Both the position numbers and the translations under genes were made by a program. DNA of 64,000 bases, taken from the NCBI RefSeq assembly GCF_023147505.1, contig NZ_JAHXPB010000009.1, forward strand, positions 62,001 through 126,000, in the 5' to 3' direction. Below the pieces are notes generated by a model. It saw nothing but the letters and a program-made list of their open reading frames with translations, searched no databases and was not told the DNA's origin. This DNA is from Brevundimonas sp. EYE_349 (GTDB lineage Bacteria; Pseudomonadota; Alphaproteobacteria; Caulobacterales; Caulobacteraceae). Shown here one piece after another: positions 54,958-61,829 of the stretch (its first letter is position 1; the number at the start of each line of letters is the position of its first letter).

Positions 54958-56115
54958 TCAACCCTTGAAGCTGGCGACGGCGGCGATGATCTGGTCCTGG
55001 GTCGCGGTGTCCAGATCGGCGTGCATCGGCAGGCTGATGACCACATCCTTAAGGCGCTCGGTCACCGGCAGGCCCTCGGGACCGCGCGGATAGTGTTCAT
55101 AGGCGGGCTGAAGGTGCAGCGGGATCGGATAATAGACCGCCGTCGGCACGCCCTGTTCTTTCAGGTGCGCGGCCAGGGCGTCGCGGTTCGGATGTTCGAT
55201 CGTATATTGCGCCCAGTTGGAGATGTTGCCGGTCGGGACGTCGGGAACCTTGGCGACGTGCGGGCGCAGGCCGTCGTTATAGCGGGCGGCGGCGGCGTTT
55301 CGCCATTCGATCTCCTGGCTGAAGACCTTCAGTTTTTCGATCAGGACGGCGGCCTGGATGGTGTCCAGACGGCTGTTCAGGCCGATCCGCATGTTCAGAT
55401 ATTTGGGATCGTGATCGAAGGTGCGGTCCTTCAGGTCCACCGCAACGGCCTTGCCGTGCACGCGGATGGAATCCATCAACTGGGCCAGTTCGTCGTCATT
55501 GGTCAGCACTGCGCCGCCGTCGCCGTAGCAGCCCAGGGGCTTGGCCGGGAAGAAGCTGGTGGTGGTGACATCGGCCCATTTCAGCGGATGCTCGCCATGG
55601 ATGGTGCAGCCGAACCCTTGCGCCGAATCCGAGATCAGCTTCAGCCCGTGCTTGTCGCAGACGGCCTTGATGGCTGCATAGTCGGCGGGCTGACCGAACA
55701 GGTCCACGGCGATGACCACGCGCGGGGTCAGGCGGCCTTCCTTCAGGGTCGCCTCGATGGCGGCCTCCAGGTGACCGGCGTCCATGTTGTAGGTGTCGGC
55801 GTCCACGTCGATGAAGACCGGCTCGGCGTCGAACCACGGCACCACCTCGGCGGTGGCGGCGAAGGTGAAGCTGGGCACGAAGACCGCATCGCCGCGCCCC
55901 ACGCCCCAGGCCATCAGCGGCAGGGCCAGGGCGTCCGTGCCGTTGGCGCAACCCAAGGCGTGCTTGGCCTGACCGAAGGCGGCCAGATCGGCCTCGAACT
56001 GACGGACCTGCGGACCCATGACCCAGGCGCCGCCGACGACGGCGTCCTGAACGGCGGCCTCGATCTTGCCGCCAAGGCGAAGGCGCTGGGCCTGAAGGTC
56101 GATGAAGGGGATCAT
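54958..56115 (-). CDS. DegT/DnrJ/EryC1/StrS-family sugar aminotransferase (WbpE-like)
   Basis: A 385-residue PLP aminotransferase working on keto-sugar nucleotides. MIPFIDLQAQRLRLGGKIEA is the family start, GTDALALPL binds phosphate, Asp163 in LISDSAQGFG contacts the pyridine nitrogen, and Lys192 in FFPAKPLGCYGDGG forms the Schiff base. NSRLDTIQAAVL follows. It most resembles WbpE-type enzymes. Translational coupling with the Gfo/Idh/MocA gene 4 bases downstream suggests a two-step oxidation and amination of a UDP-sugar. The 171-base gap to the next, divergent gene has a small hairpin (56225-56241) but no clear promoter. Confidence 0.88.
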   Translation of the reverse strand: MIPFIDLQAQRLRLGGKIEAAVQDAVVGGAWVMGPQVRQFEADLAAFGQAKHALGCANGTDALALPLMAWGVGRGDAVFVPSFTFAATAEVVPWFDAEPVFIDVDADTYNMDAGHLEAAIEATLKEGRLTPRVVIAVDLFGQPADYAAIKAVCDKHGLKLISDSAQGFGCTIHGEHPLKWADVTTTSFFPAKPLGCYGDGGAVLTNDDELAQLMDSIRVHGKAVAVDLKDRTFDHDPKYLNMRIGLNSRLDTIQAAVLIEKLKVFSQEIEWRNAAAARYNDGLRPHVAKVPDVPTGNISNWAQYTIEHPNRDALAAHLKEQGVPTAVYYPIPLHLQPAYEHYPRGPEGLPVTERLKDVVISLPMHADLDTATQDQIIAAVASFKG

Positions 56116-56286
56116 GGGTCGCTCTCCACGCGGATGCGGCGGCGGTCCGCTGGCGCGGTCCGCGAATGTGGGCGTCCTCCTAGCAAGATCGGCCGCCTGC
56201 GCCAAACGGCGCAAGCTCACTTCGCGTTGCCCTTTGCAACGTCCACGCCCCTTGGCGCCCGACCGGTTGCGCCCTAAGCCAGCGCC

Positions 56287-57375
56287 ATGATCAGGCTTGC
56301 CGTCGCCAAATCCAGGGTCTCGAACTGGCTGTTCAAGGACGCCCTGCCGCTCTGGGCGGATCGTGGCGTCAGCGCCGACGGGCGGTTCTTCGAGCAACTG
56401 GATTTCGACGCCCGTCCCGTGACGGGCCTGCGCCGACGCACCCGCGTTCAGGCGCGCCAGGTCTATGTCTTCTGCGAAGCGGCGGCTCTGGGCTGGGAGG
56501 CGGGGCGCGCCGTGGCTCAGACGGGATTGGACCGGATGATCGACCTGTGTCGGCGCGACGACGGCCTGTGGATCAGCGCCGCCGATGATGAGGGCGCGGT
56601 GGTTGACGCGACGGCTGATCTCTATGACCTGGCCTTCGTCCTGTTCGCCCTGGCGGCGGCGCACAGGGTGCTGGGCGACACGCGCGCCCGGCCCTTGGCG
56701 CTTGAGACCCTGGCGGCGATCCAGGCCTTGATGCGCGCGCCGCACGGGGGATGGCACGACGCCCTGCCGCCGCGCCTGCCTCGGCGCCAGAATCCGCACA
56801 TGCATATGCTGGAGGCCATGCTGGCCTGGCAGGCGACAGCGCCAGACGCCGCGTTCGAGACGGCGGCGCGCGTGTCTCTGGCCCTGTGTCGCGATCATTT
56901 CGTGATCGACGGCGCGATCCGCGAGTATTTCACCCAGGCCTGGGCGCCCGACCCGCAGTTGGGCCATATCATAGAGCCGGGACACCTCGAGGAATGGGCC
57001 TGGCTTCTGCGTCAGGCGAAGGCGCTCGGTCTGGATGGGGGGACAGCGGCTGACGCCCTGCATCGCCGGGCCGTGAAGCAGGGCCGGACACCCTTAGGCC
57101 TCGTCCGCGAAATCGATCCGTCCGGCGGCGTGATCGACGGCGGGCGGCGTCTGTGGGCCCAGACCGAGGCGATCCGCACGGCGCTGGCGTTCGCTGAGCC
57201 TGACCTGGGCGAGCGGGTTGACGCCGTGTTCGACACCCATCTGGCGACCCGTATCCGGGGGCTCTGGACGGACAGCTATGATGCGGAGGGACGGTCGTCC
57301 GATCAGGCGGCCCCCGCTTCCAGCCTGTATCACCTGATGACGGCCTTTTCCGAACTGTTGAGACACAAGCCATGA
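56287..57375 (+). CDS. AGE-family epimerase/isomerase (mannose-6-P isomerase-like)
   Basis: A 362-residue (alpha/alpha)6-barrel protein of the N-acylglucosamine 2-epimerase superfamily. RRRTRVQARQVYVFCEA, QNPHMHMLEAMLAW, GHIIEPGHLEEWAWLL, RRLWAQTEAIRTAL and PASSLYHLMTAF are the conserved His/Arg-bearing blocks. Proteobacterial members with this pattern isomerise mannose/fructose or their phosphates. It overlaps the HAD phosphatase gene by ATGA, pointing to a shared sugar-phosphate pathway. Confidence 0.85.
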   Translation: MIRLAVAKSRVSNWLFKDALPLWADRGVSADGRFFEQLDFDARPVTGLRRRTRVQARQVYVFCEAAALGWEAGRAVAQTGLDRMIDLCRRDDGLWISAADDEGAVVDATADLYDLAFVLFALAAAHRVLGDTRARPLALETLAAIQALMRAPHGGWHDALPPRLPRRQNPHMHMLEAMLAWQATAPDAAFETAARVSLALCRDHFVIDGAIREYFTQAWAPDPQLGHIIEPGHLEEWAWLLRQAKALGLDGGTAADALHRRAVKQGRTPLGLVREIDPSGGVIDGGRRLWAQTEAIRTALAFAEPDLGERVDAVFDTHLATRIRGLWTDSYDAEGRSSDQAAPASSLYHLMTAFSELLRHKP

Positions 57376-57881
57376 GCGGCGTCCCTGCGGCCTTCCTCGA
57401 CCGTGACGGGGTGCTGATCGAAGACTGCGGCTATCCGCACAAGCCGGAGCATCTGGCGCTGATCCCCGGTGCGGCCGCGGCTGTGCGACGCTTGAAGGAA
57501 CTGGGCTATCTGACGGTGATCGTCACCAACCAGTCGGGCGTGGCGCGCGGCCTGTTCACCGAAGAGCAGATGCATGACTTCAACGGCCTGTTGACGCGGC
57601 GCCTGGCGCAGGATGGAGGCGTGATCGACGCCGTCTACGCCGCGCCCTATCACGCCGATGCGGTGGTTGAGCGCTATCGCCACCCGGACCACCCGGACAG
57701 GAAGCCCAATCCCGGGATGTTGCTGCGCGCGATCGCCGACCATGGGATCGATGCCGCCCGATCCCTGATGATCGGCGATCAGCCGACCGATGTTGAGGCG
57801 GCGCGGCGGGCGGGGGTTTCAGGCCATCTGTTCGAGGGCGGTGATCTGGACGTCTTTGTGCAAGGCTTGACCGCGGGCTGA
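57372..57881 (+). CDS. HAD-IIIA phosphatase, GmhB-like without zinc cysteines
   Basis: A 169-residue HAD phosphatase. FLDRDGVLIED carries Asp10 and Asp12, VTNQSG is motif II, RKPNPGM motif III, and MIGDQPTDVEAARRAG motif IV. The architecture is that of GmhB (heptose 1,7-bisphosphate phosphatase), but the zinc loop normally CxH...CxC is replaced by APYHADAVVERYRHPDHPDRKP, with no cysteine. GmhB function is therefore doubtful; a related sugar bisphosphatase is likely. Coupled to the AGE epimerase upstream. Confidence 0.8.
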   Translation: MSGVPAAFLDRDGVLIEDCGYPHKPEHLALIPGAAAAVRRLKELGYLTVIVTNQSGVARGLFTEEQMHDFNGLLTRRLAQDGGVIDAVYAAPYHADAVVERYRHPDHPDRKPNPGMLLRAIADHGIDAARSLMIGDQPTDVEAARRAGVSGHLFEGGDLDVFVQGLTAG

Positions 57882-57951
57882 GTGCAGCTGCCTTTCGCAA
57901 TTCCTCGCACCGTGAATATATGGCCTGTGCGTGTTGCTGAAGGAGACGCCC

Positions 57952-58821
57952 GTGGCCTTTGTTGAACGTCGCTGGACATCGCCGGATGGGCTGAGCTTGT
58001 TTGCACGCGATTATGCTCCGGCTCCGGGCGTGGCCCGGCCACCGGTCATCGCCATCCACGGCCTGACCCGCAACAGCGCCGACTTCGAAGCCATAGCGCC
58101 CCTGCTGGCCCAGAGCGGGCGGCGGGTGCTGGCGGTCGATGTGCGCGGGCGCGGCCTGTCGGATCGCGCGCCAGATCCGATGACCTATACGCCCGATGTC
58201 TATGCCCAGGACGTGCTGGCCCTGATGGATCAGACGGGGATCGGTCGGGCGGTCTTCCTCGGCACCTCGATGGGCGGGCTGATCACCATGGCCCTGACGG
58301 CGGCCAGGCCCAAGGCCGTCGTCGCCGCCATCCTCAACGACATCGGCCCGGAGGTGGCGGCCGAAGGTCTGGCGCGGATCGCCGGCTACAGCGGTCAGCC
58401 GGTCGAGATCGAAACCTGGGCCGACGCCGCCGCCTACGCCAAACGGATCAACGGCGTGGCCTTCCCGCATTATTCGGACGCCGATTGGGATGGGTTCGCG
58501 CGGCGCATCTTCCGCCAGCATCCGAACGGCGAGATCGGTCTGGACTATGATCCCGACATCGCCGTGCCGATCAGAGCGGCGGGCGCCAAGGCGCTGGTTC
58601 CGAACCTGTGGCCCGACTTCCGCCGTCTGGCGAAGAAGAAGCCCACCCTTCTGGTGCGGGGCGGAAACTCCGATCTGCTCAGCGCCGAGATCGCGGACAG
58701 GATGAAAAAGGCCGCGCCGTCCATGGTCTATGTCGAGGTCCCCGGCGTCGGTCACGCGCCCATGCTGGACGAGCCCGAGGCCCGGGCGGCGATCTTCGCG
58801 TTTCTGTCTGAGGTTCAGTGA
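57952..58821 (+). CDS. Alpha/beta hydrolase
   Basis: A 289-residue hydrolase fold. The oxyanion region is IAIHGLTRNSADF, the nucleophile Ser106 is in LGTSMGGLITM, the acid is in RGGNSDLL and the histidine in VPGVGHAPML. The DVRGRGLSDR motif is that of haloperoxidase/epoxide-hydrolase-like esterases. The substrate is unknown. The GTG start at 57952 has AGGAG 6 bases upstream; an upstream codon in frame has none. It stands apart from the HAD gene by 70 bases. Confidence 0.82.
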   Translation: MAFVERRWTSPDGLSLFARDYAPAPGVARPPVIAIHGLTRNSADFEAIAPLLAQSGRRVLAVDVRGRGLSDRAPDPMTYTPDVYAQDVLALMDQTGIGRAVFLGTSMGGLITMALTAARPKAVVAAILNDIGPEVAAEGLARIAGYSGQPVEIETWADAAAYAKRINGVAFPHYSDADWDGFARRIFRQHPNGEIGLDYDPDIAVPIRAAGAKALVPNLWPDFRRLAKKKPTLLVRGGNSDLLSAEIADRMKKAAPSMVYVEVPGVGHAPMLDEPEARAAIFAFLSEVQ

Positions 58822-58896
58822 GAGGGACTTCGCCATCCTCATCATCCTCGGGTCAGGCCATAGGGCTGGATAAGGAGCGAGGACGGCCTTTAGCCG

Positions 58897-59871
58897 TCAG
58901 TCCTTCGTCGGATCGACGCGGGACTTGTCGCCATAGGTCAGGGCCAGGAAGACGTCCTCCAGGTCCGGGTCTTCGGTGGTGATGTCGGCGATGGTCACAC
59001 CGGCGGCGCGCACGGCGTTGATGACCTGTTCGACCGACGACTGACCCTTCTTGTAGGCGACGGCGAAGGCGCCGCCCGGTCGGGGCGTGACTTCGAAGCC
59101 CGCCAGCGCCGGCGGCGTCGCCTGGGGCGTCTCGGGCGTCACCACGACATTGCGGCTGTCCAGGCGTCGCAGCAACTGCGGCGTCGGCTCGCAGGCCACC
59201 ACCTCGCCCCGGTTGACGATGGCGATGGTGTCGCAAAGCTCCTGCGCCTCTTCGAGGTAGTGGGTGGTCAGGACGATGGTGACGCCCTCTTCGTTGATGC
59301 GACGGACGTAGGCCCACAGCTGGCGGCGCAGTTCGACATCCACGCCGGCCGTCGGCTCGTCCAGGATCAGGATGGGCGGATTATGCACCAGCGCCTTGGC
59401 CACCATCAGGCGGCGTTTCATGCCGCCGGACAGGGCGCGGACATAGGCGTTGGCCTTGTCCGACAGGCCCAGCGCCGCCAGCAGTTCGTCGGAGCGGCGC
59501 TCGTTTTTCGGCACGCCGTAGAAGCCCGCCTGCACCTCCAGCGATTCGCGCGGCGTGAAGAAGACGTCGGCGACGATCTCCTGCGGCACCACGCCCAGGG
59601 CGGCTGCGGCGTCGCGCGGCTCCTTGTCGATGTCGCGGCCCCAGATCTTCACCGCGCCTTCGGACTTCTTCACCACCCCGGCCAGGATGTTGATCAGGGT
59701 CGATTTCCCGGCGCCATTGGGTCCCAGCAGGCCGAAGACCGAGCCGCGCGGAATGACCAGATCGACGCCGCGCAGCGCCGTCTTGGGCGCGGCCTTCTTG
59801 GACCCGGCATAGGTCTTCTTGAGGCCCCGCACCTCGATGGCGTTGTTGGGCAGGGCGTAGGTCTCGGACAT
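58897..59871 (-). CDS. ABC transporter ATP-binding protein (ABC-2/daunorubicin-type)
   Basis: A 324-residue ABC ATPase. Walker A is GPNGAGKST, the Q-loop lies in VVPQEIV, the signature is LSGGMKRRL, Walker B is LILDEPTAGVD and the switch His is in VLTTHYLEEAQELCD. The C-terminal 80 residues (after CEPTPQLLRRLDS) form the DrrA-type regulatory tail ending TEDPDLEDVFLALTYGD. This class drives ABC-2 permeases for drugs or polysaccharides. The next gene downstream is convergent and the gene upstream is divergent, so no permease is adjacent. Confidence 0.9.
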   Translation of the reverse strand: MSETYALPNNAIEVRGLKKTYAGSKKAAPKTALRGVDLVIPRGSVFGLLGPNGAGKSTLINILAGVVKKSEGAVKIWGRDIDKEPRDAAAALGVVPQEIVADVFFTPRESLEVQAGFYGVPKNERRSDELLAALGLSDKANAYVRALSGGMKRRLMVAKALVHNPPILILDEPTAGVDVELRRQLWAYVRRINEEGVTIVLTTHYLEEAQELCDTIAIVNRGEVVACEPTPQLLRRLDSRNVVVTPETPQATPPALAGFEVTPRPGGAFAVAYKKGQSSVEQVINAVRAAGVTIADITTEDPDLEDVFLALTYGDKSRVDPTKD

Positions 59872-59955
59872 GGTCGGCTATTCACTCGGGCAGGACGGCG
59901 AGCGGCATAGGTAGGGGGCGGGGCCGCATTCGCCAACCTGTGTCTGGACCACTGC

Positions 59956-60027
59956 ATGACAAGCGTACGCGACCGGATGTCAATGTCGCTTGACTTTGCC
60001 GTGTGCTGTGTCTAGCGTGCTTGTCAT
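59956..60027. promoter_or_regulatory. Long-range inverted repeat in divergent gap
   Basis: ATGACAAGC at 59956-59964 and GCTTGTCAT at 60019-60027 are perfect 9-bp inverted arms 54 bases apart. Between them lies TTGACT (59990-59995), a possible -35 for the rightward small membrane gene. The form suggests an operator controlling the divergent pair, but no regulator is encoded nearby. Confidence 0.4.
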
Positions 60028-60056
60028 AAAGACAACCCCACTTGATGGAGACGACC

Positions 60057-60353
60057 ATGACTGTTCCCGCAATTCAGACCCCGCCCAAGTGGACCCGCAC
60101 TCGCCTGATCGGCTTTGTCGCCATGGGCGTTTGCGCCATCGGCTATGTGGGCGGGGGTCTGGCGCTCTGGGCTGGCAAGACCGATCAGATCGACATGACC
60201 CATGCGGCCATCGTCGGCGCGGCCCTCCTGCTGATCGGCGAGATCGGTCTGTGGGTCGGCGCCGCCTGCCTGGGGCTGACGCTGTTCAAGAAGCGCAAGG
60301 CGATGCTGAACCGCCTTCTGGGTCGGCGCGCGGCGGCGGCGTCCGAGGTTTGA
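60057..60353 (+). CDS. Small two-helix membrane protein
   Basis: A 98-residue protein with two hydrophobic helices (LIGFVAMGVCAIGYVGGGLALW and AAIVGAALLLIGEIGLWVGAACLGLTLF) joined by a short polar loop, then a basic tail (KKRKAMLNRLLGRR). The helix-loop-helix arrangement puts both ends on the cytoplasmic side by the positive-inside rule. Family not recognised. The ATG at 60057 has GGAG 6 bases upstream; an ATG at 60045 is an alternative. Confidence 0.75.
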   Translation: MTVPAIQTPPKWTRTRLIGFVAMGVCAIGYVGGGLALWAGKTDQIDMTHAAIVGAALLLIGEIGLWVGAACLGLTLFKKRKAMLNRLLGRRAAAASEV

Positions 60354-60408
60354 CCTTGGGGGCAGGTCCGCCTAGGAAGCGCGCAAGCCTGCCACATCGG
60401 ACCGCACC

Positions 60409-60648
60409 ATGCCCCCCCGCCATTCCGACGCCATCATCCCGCCGCCCGAAGAGATCGTGGTCTCGACCAAGCGCGTGGCCTGCGACGGCGGCGGCGGGGC
60501 CCTGGGGCATCCGCTGGTCTATATGGACATGGGCGAGGACGACTTCATCGAATGCGGCTATTGCGACCGCCGCTTCGTCCTGTCGGCCCATCCGCACGAC
60601 GAGAACGAATACCTGAGCCCGGCGGCCCGCGCGGCCGAGGCGCACTAA
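60409..60648 (+). CDS. zf-CHCC zinc-finger protein
   Basis: A 79-residue protein of the zf-CHCC family. Ligands are Cys in KRVACDGGGG, His in LGHPLVYMD, and two Cys in IECGYCDRRF, giving Cys-His-Cys-Cys. The domain is homologous to that of the mitochondrial complex I subunit NDUFS6; in alphaproteobacteria a role with complex I is suspected. It is a single gene 55 bases after the small membrane protein. Confidence 0.85.
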   Translation: MPPRHSDAIIPPPEEIVVSTKRVACDGGGGALGHPLVYMDMGEDDFIECGYCDRRFVLSAHPHDENEYLSPAARAAEAH

Positions 60649-60733
60649 GAGGTCGTAACCTCAGTTCAGTCGGATGTCGGGCGGTCCGGGTCTATAGGGA
60701 TCGCCGAAACCCTGTTCGGATGGAGCCCCGCCC

Positions 60734-61174
60734 TTGCGTTATCTGCACACCATGGTCCGGGTGAAGGACATCGACGCCTCGCTGCGTTTCTACTGCGACC
60801 TTCTGGGCCTTCAGGAGGTGCGCCGCACCGAGAACGAGGCGGGCCGGTTCACCCTGATCTTCCTCGCGGCGCCCAAGAACCTGGCTCAGTCTTCGGCGGA
60901 ACGCTGTCCCGAGGTCGAGCTGACCTTCAACTGGGATCCGCAAGACTATGAGGGCGGCCGCAACTTCGGCCATTTGGCCTATAAGGTCGACGACATCTAC
61001 GCCGCCTGCCAGACGCTGATGGACGGCGGCGTGACGATCAACCGGCCGCCGCGCGACGGCAACATGGCCTTCGTCCGTTCGCCTGACGGCATCTCCATCG
61101 AATTGCTTCAGGAAGGCGAACCCCTGGCGCCGGCCGAGCCGTGGGCTTCGATGCCCAACACCGGGGTCTGGTGA
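60734..61174 (+). CDS. gloA: Lactoylglutathione lyase (glyoxalase I)
   Basis: Converts the glutathione hemithioacetal of methylglyoxal into S-lactoylglutathione. The 146 residues have the two-module vicinal oxygen chelate fold: HTMVRVKDIDASLRFYCDLLGL with the metal His, VELTFNWDPQDYEGGRNFGHLAYKVDDIYAAC with Glu and His, and FVRSPDGISIELLQEGE with the last Glu. The start is TTG with GGAG 8 bases upstream; codon two is CGT. The stop overlaps the next ATG by one base (TGATG). Confidence 0.92.
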   Translation: MRYLHTMVRVKDIDASLRFYCDLLGLQEVRRTENEAGRFTLIFLAAPKNLAQSSAERCPEVELTFNWDPQDYEGGRNFGHLAYKVDDIYAACQTLMDGGVTINRPPRDGNMAFVRSPDGISIELLQEGEPLAPAEPWASMPNTGVW

Positions 61175-61791
61175 TGCGGTGGCGGCCGGTCGCGGCCCTG
61201 TCGGCCGCGGCGCTGGCCCTATCGGCCTGCGCCTCGACCACCGAGAGCAACACGGGCCGCACGGCGACCGAGCAGCTGCTGCTGGCGCGGGCGTCCGACC
61301 GGGCCATAGAGGGTCTGGTCCTGCCCCTGCCGTTGGGCGCTTCGGTGTTCGTGGACGACGCCTATTTCCAGGGCGAAGGCGCCCGTTATGCCGTCAGCGC
61401 CATGCGCGGCGCCATCTCCGACGCCGGCTTCAGCCTGGCCCGGAACAGGGACGAGGCCAACGCCGTGTTCGAGATCCGGGCCGGCGCCCTGTCGCTGGAA
61501 CAGATGCGGCGCGTCTTCGGCATTCCCGAGATGCGCATCCCGATCAACGAGACCTTCAATGTCGTCTCCCTGCCTGAGCTGTCGGTCTATAGCCACCGCG
61601 ACCGGGTGGGCGTGGCCGAGTTCTCGGGCTTTCTGTATGAGGCCAAGACCGGCGCTCCGCTGGGGGCGATTACGCCGATGATCGGCGCCTATCGCATCCG
61701 TAGCCACAAGGCCTTCATGATGGTGTCCTGGGGCCAGCAGCAGGCCCAGCCTGGGCAGCGCGACCCGGGATCGAGCTGGAAGGAATTCTAG
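61174..61791 (+). CDS. DUF6655-like lipoprotein
   Basis: A 205-residue lipoprotein whose signal ends at LSACAS. RTATEQLLLARASDRAIEGL, GASVFVDDAYFQGEGARYAVSAM and the block FGIPEMRIPIN followed by LPELSVYSHRDRVGVAEFSGFLYEAKTG match the pattern of DUF6655 proteins, which are also lipoproteins with that GIP motif. Function unknown. It overlaps gloA by one base. The ATG at 61174 gives a normal signal peptide; a longer open frame lies inside gloA. Confidence 0.8.
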   Translation: MRWRPVAALSAAALALSACASTTESNTGRTATEQLLLARASDRAIEGLVLPLPLGASVFVDDAYFQGEGARYAVSAMRGAISDAGFSLARNRDEANAVFEIRAGALSLEQMRRVFGIPEMRIPINETFNVVSLPELSVYSHRDRVGVAEFSGFLYEAKTGAPLGAITPMIGAYRIRSHKAFMMVSWGQQQAQPGQRDPGSSWKEF

Positions 61792-61829
61792 CGGCTGACG
61801 CGGAGGCTCCAGCCGCCTATGTTCCGGCC

